From Pseudomonadota bacterium (lineage in GTDB: Bacteria > Desulfobacterota > Desulfovibrionia > Desulfovibrionales > Desulfovibrionaceae): 14,545 nucleotides of DNA. The stretch spans positions 1-14,545 of the forward strand of contig JAFABC010000101.1 in assembly GCA_023426275.1 (NCBI GenBank), in the 5' to 3' direction. Position numbers and translations under genes: made by a program. Positions 1-5,425 of this stretch are shown piece after piece; the stretch's first letter is position 1; every line of letters begins with the position of its first letter. Under the pieces are notes generated by a model. The model worked only from the letters and a program-made list of their open reading frames with translations, had not been told where the DNA came from and did not search any database.

Positions 1-70
1 GGCCTTGCCAGGGGAAATCGCACAACGAAACAGGCACGATTCCTGCTGCCAGACGCCGGAGGCAGCTTTT
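1..70 (+). repeat. Compact copy of a GC-rich intergenic element
   Basis: Both ends of this stretch resemble the two ends of the element at 14418-14545 read on the opposite strand. The 19 bases at 52-70 match the reverse complement of 14418-14436 at 18 positions, and the first 20 bases share a GGC..GCC.GGGGAAAT pattern with the reverse complement of the window's right edge. The middles differ. It looks like a short copy of a dispersed intergenic palindromic element. Its inner end forms the terminator at 45-74. Confidence 0.4.
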
Positions 71-74
71 CTTT
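45..74 (+). terminator. Rho-independent terminator of an upstream off-window gene
   Basis: A 6-bp stem GCTGCC/GGCAGC (45-50 and 61-66) encloses a 10-nt loop and is followed by TTTTCTTT. It points rightward and would end transcription entering from the left, insulating the acyltransferase gene at 124. Confidence 0.55.
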
Positions 75-123
75 CCGGCTTTGTTACTGACACCAACGTC
101 ACCAAGGGACGCGCCATACGCCG

Positions 124-1137
124 ATGCGCTACTATTCCATCCAGTTCCTGCGTCTGGTCTTCATGGCCATGGTCCTGTATCTGCACATGCGGGCCTATCT
201 GGCCATCTATGGCCAGTCCTCCGGGACCATCTTCCACCTCGTTCCGGACGCCTTTCTGGCCGTGGCCCTGCCGTTTTTCAGCATCTCGGGCTTCATCATG
301 GCCTTTCTCATCGACATCGGCTACAAGCGCTTTCTGCCCAGACGCCTGTTGCGCATCTATCCCACCTATTTCTGCGGCGTGGCCATCGCCCTGTTCGTCA
401 ACTGGCTGCTGTGGCGCAAGCCGCCGCCGACCGATCTGGTCGCCGCCGCGTCGTTGTTGCCGCTGGGGCCTGTCGATCTGCCGCTTCGCGTCGAGTGGAC
501 CCTCATTTACGAAATCGCCTATTACGTCGTCATCTCGCCCTTCACCCTGCCCAGACTGCGACGGTATTTCGTTCCATTCCTGCTTCTGTGGGCCGGAGCC
601 ATCTTTATCGCCTATTACGCCTGTGATATGCGCGAGGCCTACGTCTTCACCACGTGGCGCACCATCCTTTTTTCGGGATTCAACCTCTATTTCATCACCG
701 GCGCCCTCGTCTATTATCTCCAAAAAAGATTGCCGACCTGGCATTGGAGCGTCTCGGTCGTCCTCATCCTGGCCAGCGCCGTCGTCACCGTGGCCACGTC
801 CTGGGGCCGGCCGCCCCATGTGATCCAGGCCATGGGCGAAATCCTGCCCTGGAGCCTGTGCACGGCGGTCTGTCTGTTCTCGGTGGTCAAGCTGGAGGAC
901 AAATGGCGGCATCCGCTTATCGAGGCCATCGCCAATTACGGCGATTACGCCTATGCCTACTACCTCATCCATGCCACCATCCTGGCCGCCTTCTTCTCGC
1001 TGGCCGTCTACACCTTCGGCTGGCGGCTCAATGACGCCACCGCGCTTTTGGGCTTGTTGCTGGTGGGCGTTTTCGGCTATTTCTTTGGCAGACTGGACAT
1101 GTTGCTGCACAATTTCTTCAAGAAACGGCTGCGCTAA
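124..1137 (+). CDS. Acyltransferase family 3 membrane protein
   Basis: The 337-residue protein is almost entirely hydrophobic, with about ten likely membrane segments, and fits the acyltransferase-3 family. Members move acyl groups, usually acetyl, onto sugars of surface glycans at the inner membrane. Family-like signs are the N-terminal helix ending in a His (His21 in VLYLHMRAY), the basic loop FLPRRLLRIYPTYF after the third helix, the WTLIYEIAYY motif near residue 125, and YAYYLIHA in a late helix. The ATG start places His21 where the family expects it, but the Shine-Dalgarno match is weak: AAGGGA lies about 13 bases upstream. The gene for a secreted GDSL/SGNH-like protein starts 41 bases downstream. 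AT3 and SGNH units are often fused or paired for polysaccharide O-acetylation, so I infer that role. The acyl acceptor cannot be read from the sequence. Confidence 0.88.
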   Translation: MRYYSIQFLRLVFMAMVLYLHMRAYLAIYGQSSGTIFHLVPDAFLAVALPFFSISGFIMAFLIDIGYKRFLPRRLLRIYPTYFCGVAIALFVNWLLWRKPPPTDLVAAASLLPLGPVDLPLRVEWTLIYEIAYYVVISPFTLPRLRRYFVPFLLLWAGAIFIAYYACDMREAYVFTTWRTILFSGFNLYFITGALVYYLQKRLPTWHWSVSVVLILASAVVTVATSWGRPPHVIQAMGEILPWSLCTAVCLFSVVKLEDKWRHPLIEAIANYGDYAYAYYLIHATILAAFFSLAVYTFGWRLNDATALLGLLLVGVFGYFFGRLDMLLHNFFKKRLR

Positions 1138-1178
1138 CGCCTGTCGCGGACATGCGCCGCGCCAAAGGAAGCGTCCCC

Positions 1179-2258
1179 ATGCGTACGCTTTTGCTCGCGG
1201 TCCTGCTGCTCGTCCTGCTCCCCGTCTCTGTCGCCTCCCGGCCGCAGCCCTTGGAATTTCCCCCCGACCGGGTCTTCCAGTACATCCTGACCAATCGGCC
1301 GGCCTATGCGCGGGTGGTGTTCGTCTTTGGCGACTCCGTGTCCATGATCTGCTCGTTGAAACCCATTGATTTCTCCGGGCTGACGGGCAAGGCCGACGAC
1401 ACCAAGACCAAGGTGTCGGCCATGGCCGACCTGATGCGCCAGAGCAACGATCCCGGCGAAAGGGCCAAAGACCCGTTGTGGCGCATGCACTCCCTGGCTT
1501 CGGCCTTAAACGCCCAGTTTGCCGCCTCGGGCCTGCTCACCACGCCCGACAACGGCCTCACCGTTCCCGAAGCCCGGCTCGTGGCCGCCTACGGAGGCTC
1601 CCTGGGGATGCCCCTGCCCCGGGACGTGGAGACGCGGTCCCACGACATCAGCCGGCTGATCGACACGGGCGTCATCCGCGACGGCGACGTGGTCATCATG
1701 GAGGACGCGGGCTACAACGGCCGCGATCCCGACGCCTACGAGCAAAACTGGCTGCTGCTCGGCCGGACCGTGTTGCAGCGGGTGGGGGCCACGCTGGTCC
1801 TGTTCGACATGTTCGACGACATCCCCGAACAACCGGTCATGGGGCTGCCGCCCGACGACTTCCGGTTCGAGGTCCCGTTTCCCAGCCCCGCCACCGGCGG
1901 CAGCCGCAGCCACAATCAGGCCCTTCGCGACGCCGTGGCCAAGCTGGCGGTCCTGCCCGGCTGCAAGGGCCGGCTGGTCTTCGTGGACATGCGCCGCCGC
2001 ATGGACGCCTTTGGCAAGGCCCTGCGGGAGACCCTCGGCGTGGCTCCCCTGAGCCCCGAGGGCATCCACCCCAATGTCTGGGGCGAAGCCTTTCTGGCCC
2101 GCGAGCTGCTGCGCGGGGCCGGACTCGCGCCGCTTCTGACCAATCCGCGTCCCTACCTCGATCTGCTGGCCGACAATGCGGGCCGGCTTTCGCCCGACGC
2201 CTCGGCCGTCGATCCGGCCAAGGCCCGGACCTTCATCGACGCCTGGCTGGCGCCCTGA
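1179..2258 (+). CDS. Secreted GDSL/SGNH-like hydrolase or O-acyltransferase
   Basis: This 359-residue protein starts with a clear signal peptide (Met-Arg, then a Leu/Val-rich core to about residue 19). I chose the ATG at 1179 because AAAGGAAG lies about 8 bases upstream and the signal peptide then begins at once. An ATG at 1152 would add nine residues. RVVFVFGDS supplies the block-I GDS motif with candidate nucleophile Ser53. GIHPN near the C-terminus supplies candidate catalytic His297. The usual Asp three residues before that His is Glu294 here, and the oxyanion Gly and Asn blocks are only loosely recognisable. It probably works in the periplasm with the acyltransferase-3 encoded just upstream, as the soluble half of a glycan O-acetylation or de-acetylation module. 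The SGNH assignment rests on two motifs and context, so the exact reaction is uncertain. Confidence 0.7.
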   Translation: MRTLLLAVLLLVLLPVSVASRPQPLEFPPDRVFQYILTNRPAYARVVFVFGDSVSMICSLKPIDFSGLTGKADDTKTKVSAMADLMRQSNDPGERAKDPLWRMHSLASALNAQFAASGLLTTPDNGLTVPEARLVAAYGGSLGMPLPRDVETRSHDISRLIDTGVIRDGDVVIMEDAGYNGRDPDAYEQNWLLLGRTVLQRVGATLVLFDMFDDIPEQPVMGLPPDDFRFEVPFPSPATGGSRSHNQALRDAVAKLAVLPGCKGRLVFVDMRRRMDAFGKALRETLGVAPLSPEGIHPNVWGEAFLARELLRGAGLAPLLTNPRPYLDLLADNAGRLSPDASAVDPAKARTFIDAWLAP

Positions 2259-2278
2259 CGCGAACCAACGCGGCCCAG

Positions 2279-2316
2279 AAAAAAAGAACGCGGCCGGACA
2301 CAGGTGTCCGGCCGCG
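2279..2316 (-). terminator. Rho-independent terminator of the Pro/Val-repeat gene
   Basis: A perfect 13-bp inverted repeat (2289-2301 with 2304-2316, two bases between) has seven A residues on its left flank (2279-2285), so the minus-strand transcript ends in a U-tract. It lies 49 bases past the minus-strand stop codon at 2365. It also sits just after the plus-strand stop at 2258, but no T-tract follows on that strand. Confidence 0.85.
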
Positions 2317-2364
2317 CCGTTGCATGACGCCTCGACGTCCGGGGCCTTGCCGGACGCCGCCTCC

Positions 2365-2763
2365 CTACCGCGGCCTCGGTCCCATGGGGACAGGTCCCGC
2401 CATCGGACGCGGGGCCATCGGCGGCGCCACGGCCACAGGACGCGCCACCGGACCCCTGCGACGCGGCCCGATCCAGGCCGGTCCGGGCGCGTAGCCCGGA
2501 CCAACCCAGACAGGCGCTGGCACGACGACCGGCCCAGGTACGACGACCGGCGCAGGCACAACGACCGGCGCAGGCACGACGACTGGCGCGGGCACGACGA
2601 CCGGCGCGGGGGCCACGTACACCGGCGGAGGCGGTGGCGCGACCGTGGCGAAGATCGGCAGGCTCACGGCGAATCCCGGTCCGGCCACGGTGAGCGCCTT
2701 GGCGGCGTCAGCCATCCCGAGGACGGCCAAGCCAAGGGTCGCAAGGATAAGCAGACGTTTCAT
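2365..2763 (-). CDS. Secreted Pro/Val-rich hexapeptide-repeat protein
   Basis: The 132-residue protein has a signal peptide (MKRLLILATLGLAVLGMADA), a short hydrophobic segment, and then a low-complexity region of near-identical PAPVVV units (about residues 50-84). The C-terminal tail is rich in Pro, Gly, Met and Arg. No enzymatic motif is visible. The start is well supported by GGGAGGTG six bases upstream on the minus strand. Such Pro-rich exported proteins can span the periplasm or bind partners, but I do not recognise the family and assign no function. It stands alone, convergent with the AT3/SGNH pair, and has its own terminator. The repeat is built from 18-bp DNA units, so copy number may vary between strains. 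Confidence 0.8.
   Translation of the reverse strand: MKRLLILATLGLAVLGMADAAKALTVAGPGFAVSLPIFATVAPPPPPVYVAPAPVVVPAPVVVPAPVVVPAPVVVPGPVVVPAPVWVGPGYAPGPAWIGPRRRGPVARPVAVAPPMAPRPMAGPVPMGPRPR
2513..2602. repeat. Five tandem 18-bp repeats
   Basis: Five adjacent 18-base units begin at 2513, 2531, 2549, 2567 and 2585, with consensus GGCGCAGGCACGACGACC and one to three changes per unit. A decayed sixth unit follows at 2603-2620. The units lie in the minus-strand gene and encode the PAPVVV hexapeptide. Confidence 0.9.
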
Positions 2764-2967
2764 GGTTCACCTCCCAGTGACGGTCCGTTACGACGCCATG
2801 GCTGTTGCCAGGATCATGCCGCCCCGGCGGGCGACAGGTTTCTTTTCCAATCCGCTGTTGTTTCTCGACTTTCAAACCATGTTCCGGCCCCATCCCCGGC
2901 CGGCGGCCGAAAACGGCCTGCCGACAGCCGCGCAGGTTGCCGGCCAACGCCCAGGATGTCGATATAT

Positions 2968-2983
2968 CGGCAATTCCCTTGCG
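2968..2983 (+). promoter_or_regulatory. Possible sigma-54 promoter (-24/-12)
   Basis: CGGCAATTCCCTTGCG has GG at 2969-2970 and GC at 2981-2982 with exactly ten bases between, and TTGC at the -12 element, as in the consensus TGGCAC-N5-TTGC. Predicted transcription would start near 2994, 40 bases before the ATG at 3034. The -24 element is imperfect. A 10-bp palindrome CGATATATCG (2960-2969) overlaps its left edge. A weak sigma-70 alternative is TTGCGC at 2979 with TAGGCT at 3002. Confidence 0.35.
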
Positions 2984-3033
2984 CGTCGCACCCGGGCACG
3001 CTAGGCTTGCGGCACCTTTTCCCCGGAGCCGCC

Positions 3034-3252
3034 ATGTCCATCTCCGAACGCATGTGGCAGCGGACCGCCGCCCTGACCCGTTTCGACAGCTCGTCCACCG
3101 CCGATCTGGCCGCCTCCCTGGCCGCCAGCCACGCGGCCATCGAACGCCTGTCCCCGTCCATGGGCTCCAACGTGCCCGACGATACGCCCCGGGTTCTCGC
3201 CAGCCGGATGCTCGACACCGGCCTGGGGGCCATCGTGCGGGAAAAGATCTGA
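3034..3252 (+). CDS. Small hypothetical protein, 72 residues
   Basis: I do not recognise this protein. It is supported by GGAG five bases before the ATG, GC-rich third codon positions like its neighbours, and a possible promoter upstream. The sequence is soluble and mixed-charge. It has an Ala/Ser-rich helical middle (TADLAASLAASHAAIERL), a likely turn around SMGSNVPDD, and a second helix ending in GLGAIVREKI. There is no signal peptide, membrane segment or cysteine. The gene stands alone. The next downstream structure is a hairpin whose T-tract lies on the minus strand, so it would not clearly terminate this gene. It could be a small regulator or adaptor, but nothing shows this. Confidence 0.6.
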   Translation: MSISERMWQRTAALTRFDSSSTADLAASLAASHAAIERLSPSMGSNVPDDTPRVLASRMLDTGLGAIVREKI

Positions 3253-3281
3253 CCGGCCGGCCGCGCCCGGGCTCGCCCCAT

Positions 3282-3318
3282 AAAAAAAGCCCCCGCTCCG
3301 AAATTCCGGAAGGGGGGC
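3282..3318 (-). terminator. Terminator for leftward transcription of the MucR-like gene
   Basis: Arms 3289-3300 and 3307-3318 pair at 10 of 12 positions around a 6-nt loop, with seven A residues at 3282-3288 giving a U-tract on the minus strand. It is 143 bases beyond the regulator's stop codon. A rightward message from 3034-3252 would form the hairpin but lack the U-tract. Confidence 0.7.
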
Positions 3319-3320
3319 GA

Positions 3321-3355
3321 CGAATCGGCCCGGAGCCGGGCTCCGGGCCGATTCG
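3321..3355. repeat. Perfect 17-bp inverted repeat
   Basis: Bases 3321-3337 are the exact reverse complement of 3339-3355, with one base between. No strong T-tract follows on either strand: TTTGC on plus, and on minus the next hairpin begins within two bases. It may be an extra transcript-end structure or a repetitive palindromic element. Confidence 0.75.
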
Positions 3356-3378
3356 TTTGCAGGGCGGATCAGGAGGAA

Positions 3379-3404
3379 GCCAGGGAAAGACGCCCTTCCC
3401 TGGC
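3379..3404. repeat. 9-bp hairpin, GCCAGGGAA/TTCCCTGGC
   Basis: Arms 3379-3387 and 3396-3404 are perfectly complementary with an 8-nt loop. It lies 57 bases past the stop of the MucR-like gene on the minus strand and is the first of three hairpins that transcript would meet. There is no U-tract. Confidence 0.6.
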
Positions 3405-3460
3405 GCTCCGAAAACATCGATGCGGGGCGCGGGACGCCGCCTGGGCGGCGCCATCCGGGC

Positions 3461-3865
3461 TTACTGCTTCACCCGTTTTTCCCACAGCTTCATTTCTTTC
3501 ATCTTCTTGCGGCGCTCCCGCTGCAACTCCTTGCACACCAGCGGCATCCCCTTGGGATAACCCCACTTTTCCCGATAGGTATCCGGAGTCAGCCCAAATT
3601 TGCTCAGGTGTTTTTTCGTGAGGATCTTAAAGGATTTGCCCGATTCCAGGCAGATGATGCTGCGTTCGCGCACGGCCTTTTTCGGCTCGACGGGCGGCTG
3701 CGGCACTTCTTCCGGGGAGACGTCGCCGGCCACGCCCGCTTCCATGATCTCCCGTATATTGTCGGACAACCGCTGTACCATGGAGGTGATTTCCGCCTCG
3801 GTCATATCCCGGACACTGGCCTGGGCTTTGACGATTTCCAACGCTTCTTTCAAATTGTCTTCCAT
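3461..3865 (-). CDS. MucR/Ros-family transcriptional regulator, zinc ligands partly lost
   Basis: The protein has 134 residues. AAGGAG five bases before the ATG fixes the start at 3865. Residues 1-45 are acidic and helical and may mediate oligomerisation. A Pro-rich linker follows (about 50-62). Residues 67-107 carry the Ros/MucR core, CLESGKSF then HLSKFGLTPDTYREKWGYP, ahead of a very basic tail (RERRKKMKEMKLWEKR). Ros binds zinc through Cys-x2-Cys and two His. Here Cys72 and His86 remain, the second Cys is Ser75, and the second His is absent (around Phe90), so classical zinc binding is doubtful. MucR proteins act as DNA-binding regulators, often repressors with a preference for A+T-rich sites, of envelope, motility and virulence genes. 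The targets here are unknown. Both this gene and the EAL-like gene upstream read leftward, with 373 bases between them. Confidence 0.88.
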   Translation of the reverse strand: MEDNLKEALEIVKAQASVRDMTEAEITSMVQRLSDNIREIMEAGVAGDVSPEEVPQPPVEPKKAVRERSIICLESGKSFKILTKKHLSKFGLTPDTYREKWGYPKGMPLVCKELQRERRKKMKEMKLWEKRVKQ

Positions 3866-4238
3866 GCATGCTCCTTCATCTCTTTGCACTTCTCCAAGAC
3901 GCGCACACCGTCGCGTGCGCGGCAACACATCCCAACACGGAGGGAAAAGCCCCCACGCGCCGGTGGTGGCGACGGCAACGGCCGCCAATGCCTTCGGAAT
4001 CGGATCCAAAGCAGGTGGCCGCCGCCCGGAAACGCAACGGCAGCACCACAGCCACAGGGCCCCACCGCATTCCGCCTTCCCCGGAAGACGGCAGGGCATC
4101 GGGAAAAATCCCCGGGCAGGCAGACTTTTCCCATCTTGCGTCCCGATTGGCAAACCGGGGCGCAGGACGTGGAGGTGTCAGTTGGCCGGTCGCAGCACCG
4201 CGCGGCCGCTGATGCAAAACGTGCGCCGGCCGTTGTGG
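3866..4238. other. 373-bp spacer between EAL-like and MucR-like genes
   Basis: I see no convincing gene. The open minus-strand frame leading into the regulator is Pro/Arg/Cys-rich without a start signal. Visible structures are a 7-bp inverted repeat CGCGCAC/GTGCGCG (3900-3906 and 3915-3921) in the likely leader of the regulator, and GGGAAAA/TTTTCCC (4101-4107 and 4126-4132). A loose GGCCGG/CCGGCC pair lies just past the stop of the EAL-like gene. None has a U-tract. The regulator's promoter should lie here, but I cannot pick out a good one. Confidence 0.5.
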
Positions 4239-4991
4239 CTAGCGGATCGGGCGGGACGCGGAATTGGTGACGATGCCCAGGGAATCCCTTTGCCAGGCCC
4301 CCTGGGCGTAGCGCACGCCCAACCGCTTGTATTCCAGGCGCTGCCCCTGGCTGCGGACATCCTCCACGGCCACATCCATAAGCAGATTGTCGGCAAAGGC
4401 CAACACCTCGCCAAGGACCCGCCGGCGTTTCGCCGCATCCCAGTGCCAGGGCATGCGCCCGGGAGCAACGCGGAGAATATCGGCCGGCAGCATCTCCATA
4501 AAGCGTGCCGGCGGATCGTCAAGGTCGAAATTGTCGAGCAGGATGCGTGAACCGGCCTGCTTGCAGGCAAGCAACAGATCAATGGCCCGTACCGGCTCCC
4601 GGATCAGGGCCTCGACGTCGAACATGACGATGGCGCGGTCGGGCGTTGCGCCAAACTCCGCGCCGATGCGGCCCGGATGCGTGGCCAGGCTGCCGCGCAC
4701 CAGATACGCCGCGTGCTCGCGCAGGGTCGGCGCCCACTGCGGGCCGTATCCGACCGTCGACGCGAACATGCCCCTGTGCGTGACGCAGGGCTGCAGCGGC
4801 AATTCATGCCGGGTCGGATTGGTCAAAAGGGTTTCGATCCCGGCCACGGTTCCCGTGCCGAGTTCCACCAGGGCGCGAAAGAGAATGCCGCCGGGACAGT
4901 GTCGTTTTCCGCCGCCGTCCTGCATATGAAAGACGGCTTGCGGCTGCGTCAGAAATGTATAAGCCATGCGTGGGTACCAGTCCTTTCGCAT
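4239..4991 (-). CDS. Degenerate EAL-domain protein
   Basis: This is a single-domain protein of about 250 residues with no membrane segment. EAL enzymes hydrolyse cyclic di-GMP. The EAL fold outline is readable: FLTQPQAVF at the start, GIETLL in place of GVEALLR (Glu53 kept), then LLLACKQAGSRILLDNFD (about 139-156) for the DDFG helix-strand. LPADILRV matches LPVDxIKID, AVEDVRSQGQ matches AEGVExxxQ, and GVRYAQG matches GxxxQG. Several catalytic positions are changed: DDFG is DNFD (Asn154), the active-site Lys is Arg in ILRV, and the second Glu of AEGVE is Arg. I expect weak or no phosphodiesterase activity and perhaps a binding role. The start is uncertain: ATG 4991 has GGAAAAGAG nearby, ATG 4967 (MAYTF) has AAGGA about 13 bases away, and a TTG at 5018 is also in frame. 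Confidence 0.72.
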   Translation of the reverse strand: MRKDWYPRMAYTFLTQPQAVFHMQDGGGKRHCPGGILFRALVELGTGTVAGIETLLTNPTRHELPLQPCVTHRGMFASTVGYGPQWAPTLREHAAYLVRGSLATHPGRIGAEFGATPDRAIVMFDVEALIREPVRAIDLLLACKQAGSRILLDNFDLDDPPARFMEMLPADILRVAPGRMPWHWDAAKRRRVLGEVLAFADNLLMDVAVEDVRSQGQRLEYKRLGVRYAQGAWQRDSLGIVTNSASRPIR

Positions 4992-5046
4992 GGCTCTTTT
5001 CCAAGAATCGATCCACAAAAATTCTTTTTTATTTCAATACCTATAG

Positions 5047-5075
5047 AAAAACTTGTCGTCCTTTTTTCAGGACAA
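5047..5075 (-). terminator. Possible terminator of the 52-residue membrane protein gene
   Basis: On the minus strand TTGTCC (5070-5075) pairs with GGAC-g-ACAA (5053-5061) across an A-rich loop, with one bulged base. A five-T tract follows (A residues at 5047-5051 on plus). It lies 90 bases past the stop codon at 5165. A second hairpin with GTCCC/GGGAC arms, at about 5098-5113, precedes it without a U-tract. Confidence 0.4.
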
Positions 5076-5164
5076 TGCCGACTATTCCATTTTTTTGTCC
5101 CTTTTCCGGGACAGCCCAAATCTTCGAAATTGCCGCCCGGAAAAAGCCCCTGCACGTCGCAGAC

Positions 5165-5323
5165 TCAGCCGGCCATCCCGGTCAACCGGGCCAGCACATT
5201 GACCGAAGCCGCGAACAACCGGTGCCGCAGTTCGTCGGGCAGCCGCCAGACCGTCATGGCCATATAGGCCGCGAAACCGGCCAGGACAACAAGATCGAAC
5301 ATGACAATGACGCGCTTTTGCAT
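5165..5323 (-). CDS. Small single-pass membrane protein, 52 residues
   Basis: I do not recognise the family. A strong ribosome binding site, GGGGAGG, lies six bases before the ATG on the minus strand, which argues for a real gene. After MQKR, residues 5-26 (VIVMFDLVVLAGFAAYMAMTVW) form one membrane helix. A short amphipathic tail follows (RLPDELRHRLFAASVNVLARLTGMAG), so an N-in, C-out insertion is not excluded by charge. The gene is divergent from mtaB, with 102 bases between the start codons, and no sigma-70 promoter is obvious in that gap. It could be a small subunit or a regulator of a membrane complex, but the sequence gives no partner. Confidence 0.62.
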   Translation of the reverse strand: MQKRVIVMFDLVVLAGFAAYMAMTVWRLPDELRHRLFAASVNVLARLTGMAG

Positions 5324-5425
5324 TTCGGCCTCCCCGGGGAACTTTTTTCCCCACGGCCGGAGCAGAGCAATCCCTGTTCCGCGCGCCAATGGACCTTGCC
5401 TCCCCCCTCTGGTATGCGCCCCTCC

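Noticed and set aside
2513..2620. Tandem repeats read as a possible CRISPR array
   Set aside because: The 18-bp units are directly adjacent without spacers and encode a regular peptide repeat in a gene with a signal peptide and a good start.
3866..4153. N-terminal extension of the MucR-like frame to 230 residues
   Set aside because: The added part is Pro/Cys/Arg-rich noise. A strong AAGGAG site lies directly before the ATG at 3865.
4992..5018. TTG start of the EAL-like gene at 5018
   Set aside because: No ribosome binding site precedes it and the added residues fall in the A+T-rich leader. ATG 4991 or 4967 is more likely.
4955..5425. Long N-terminal extension of the mtaB frame (593-residue reading)
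   Set aside because: The extension has no family resemblance, runs over the small membrane protein gene on the other strand, and the conserved MiaB-type N-terminus begins at 5426.
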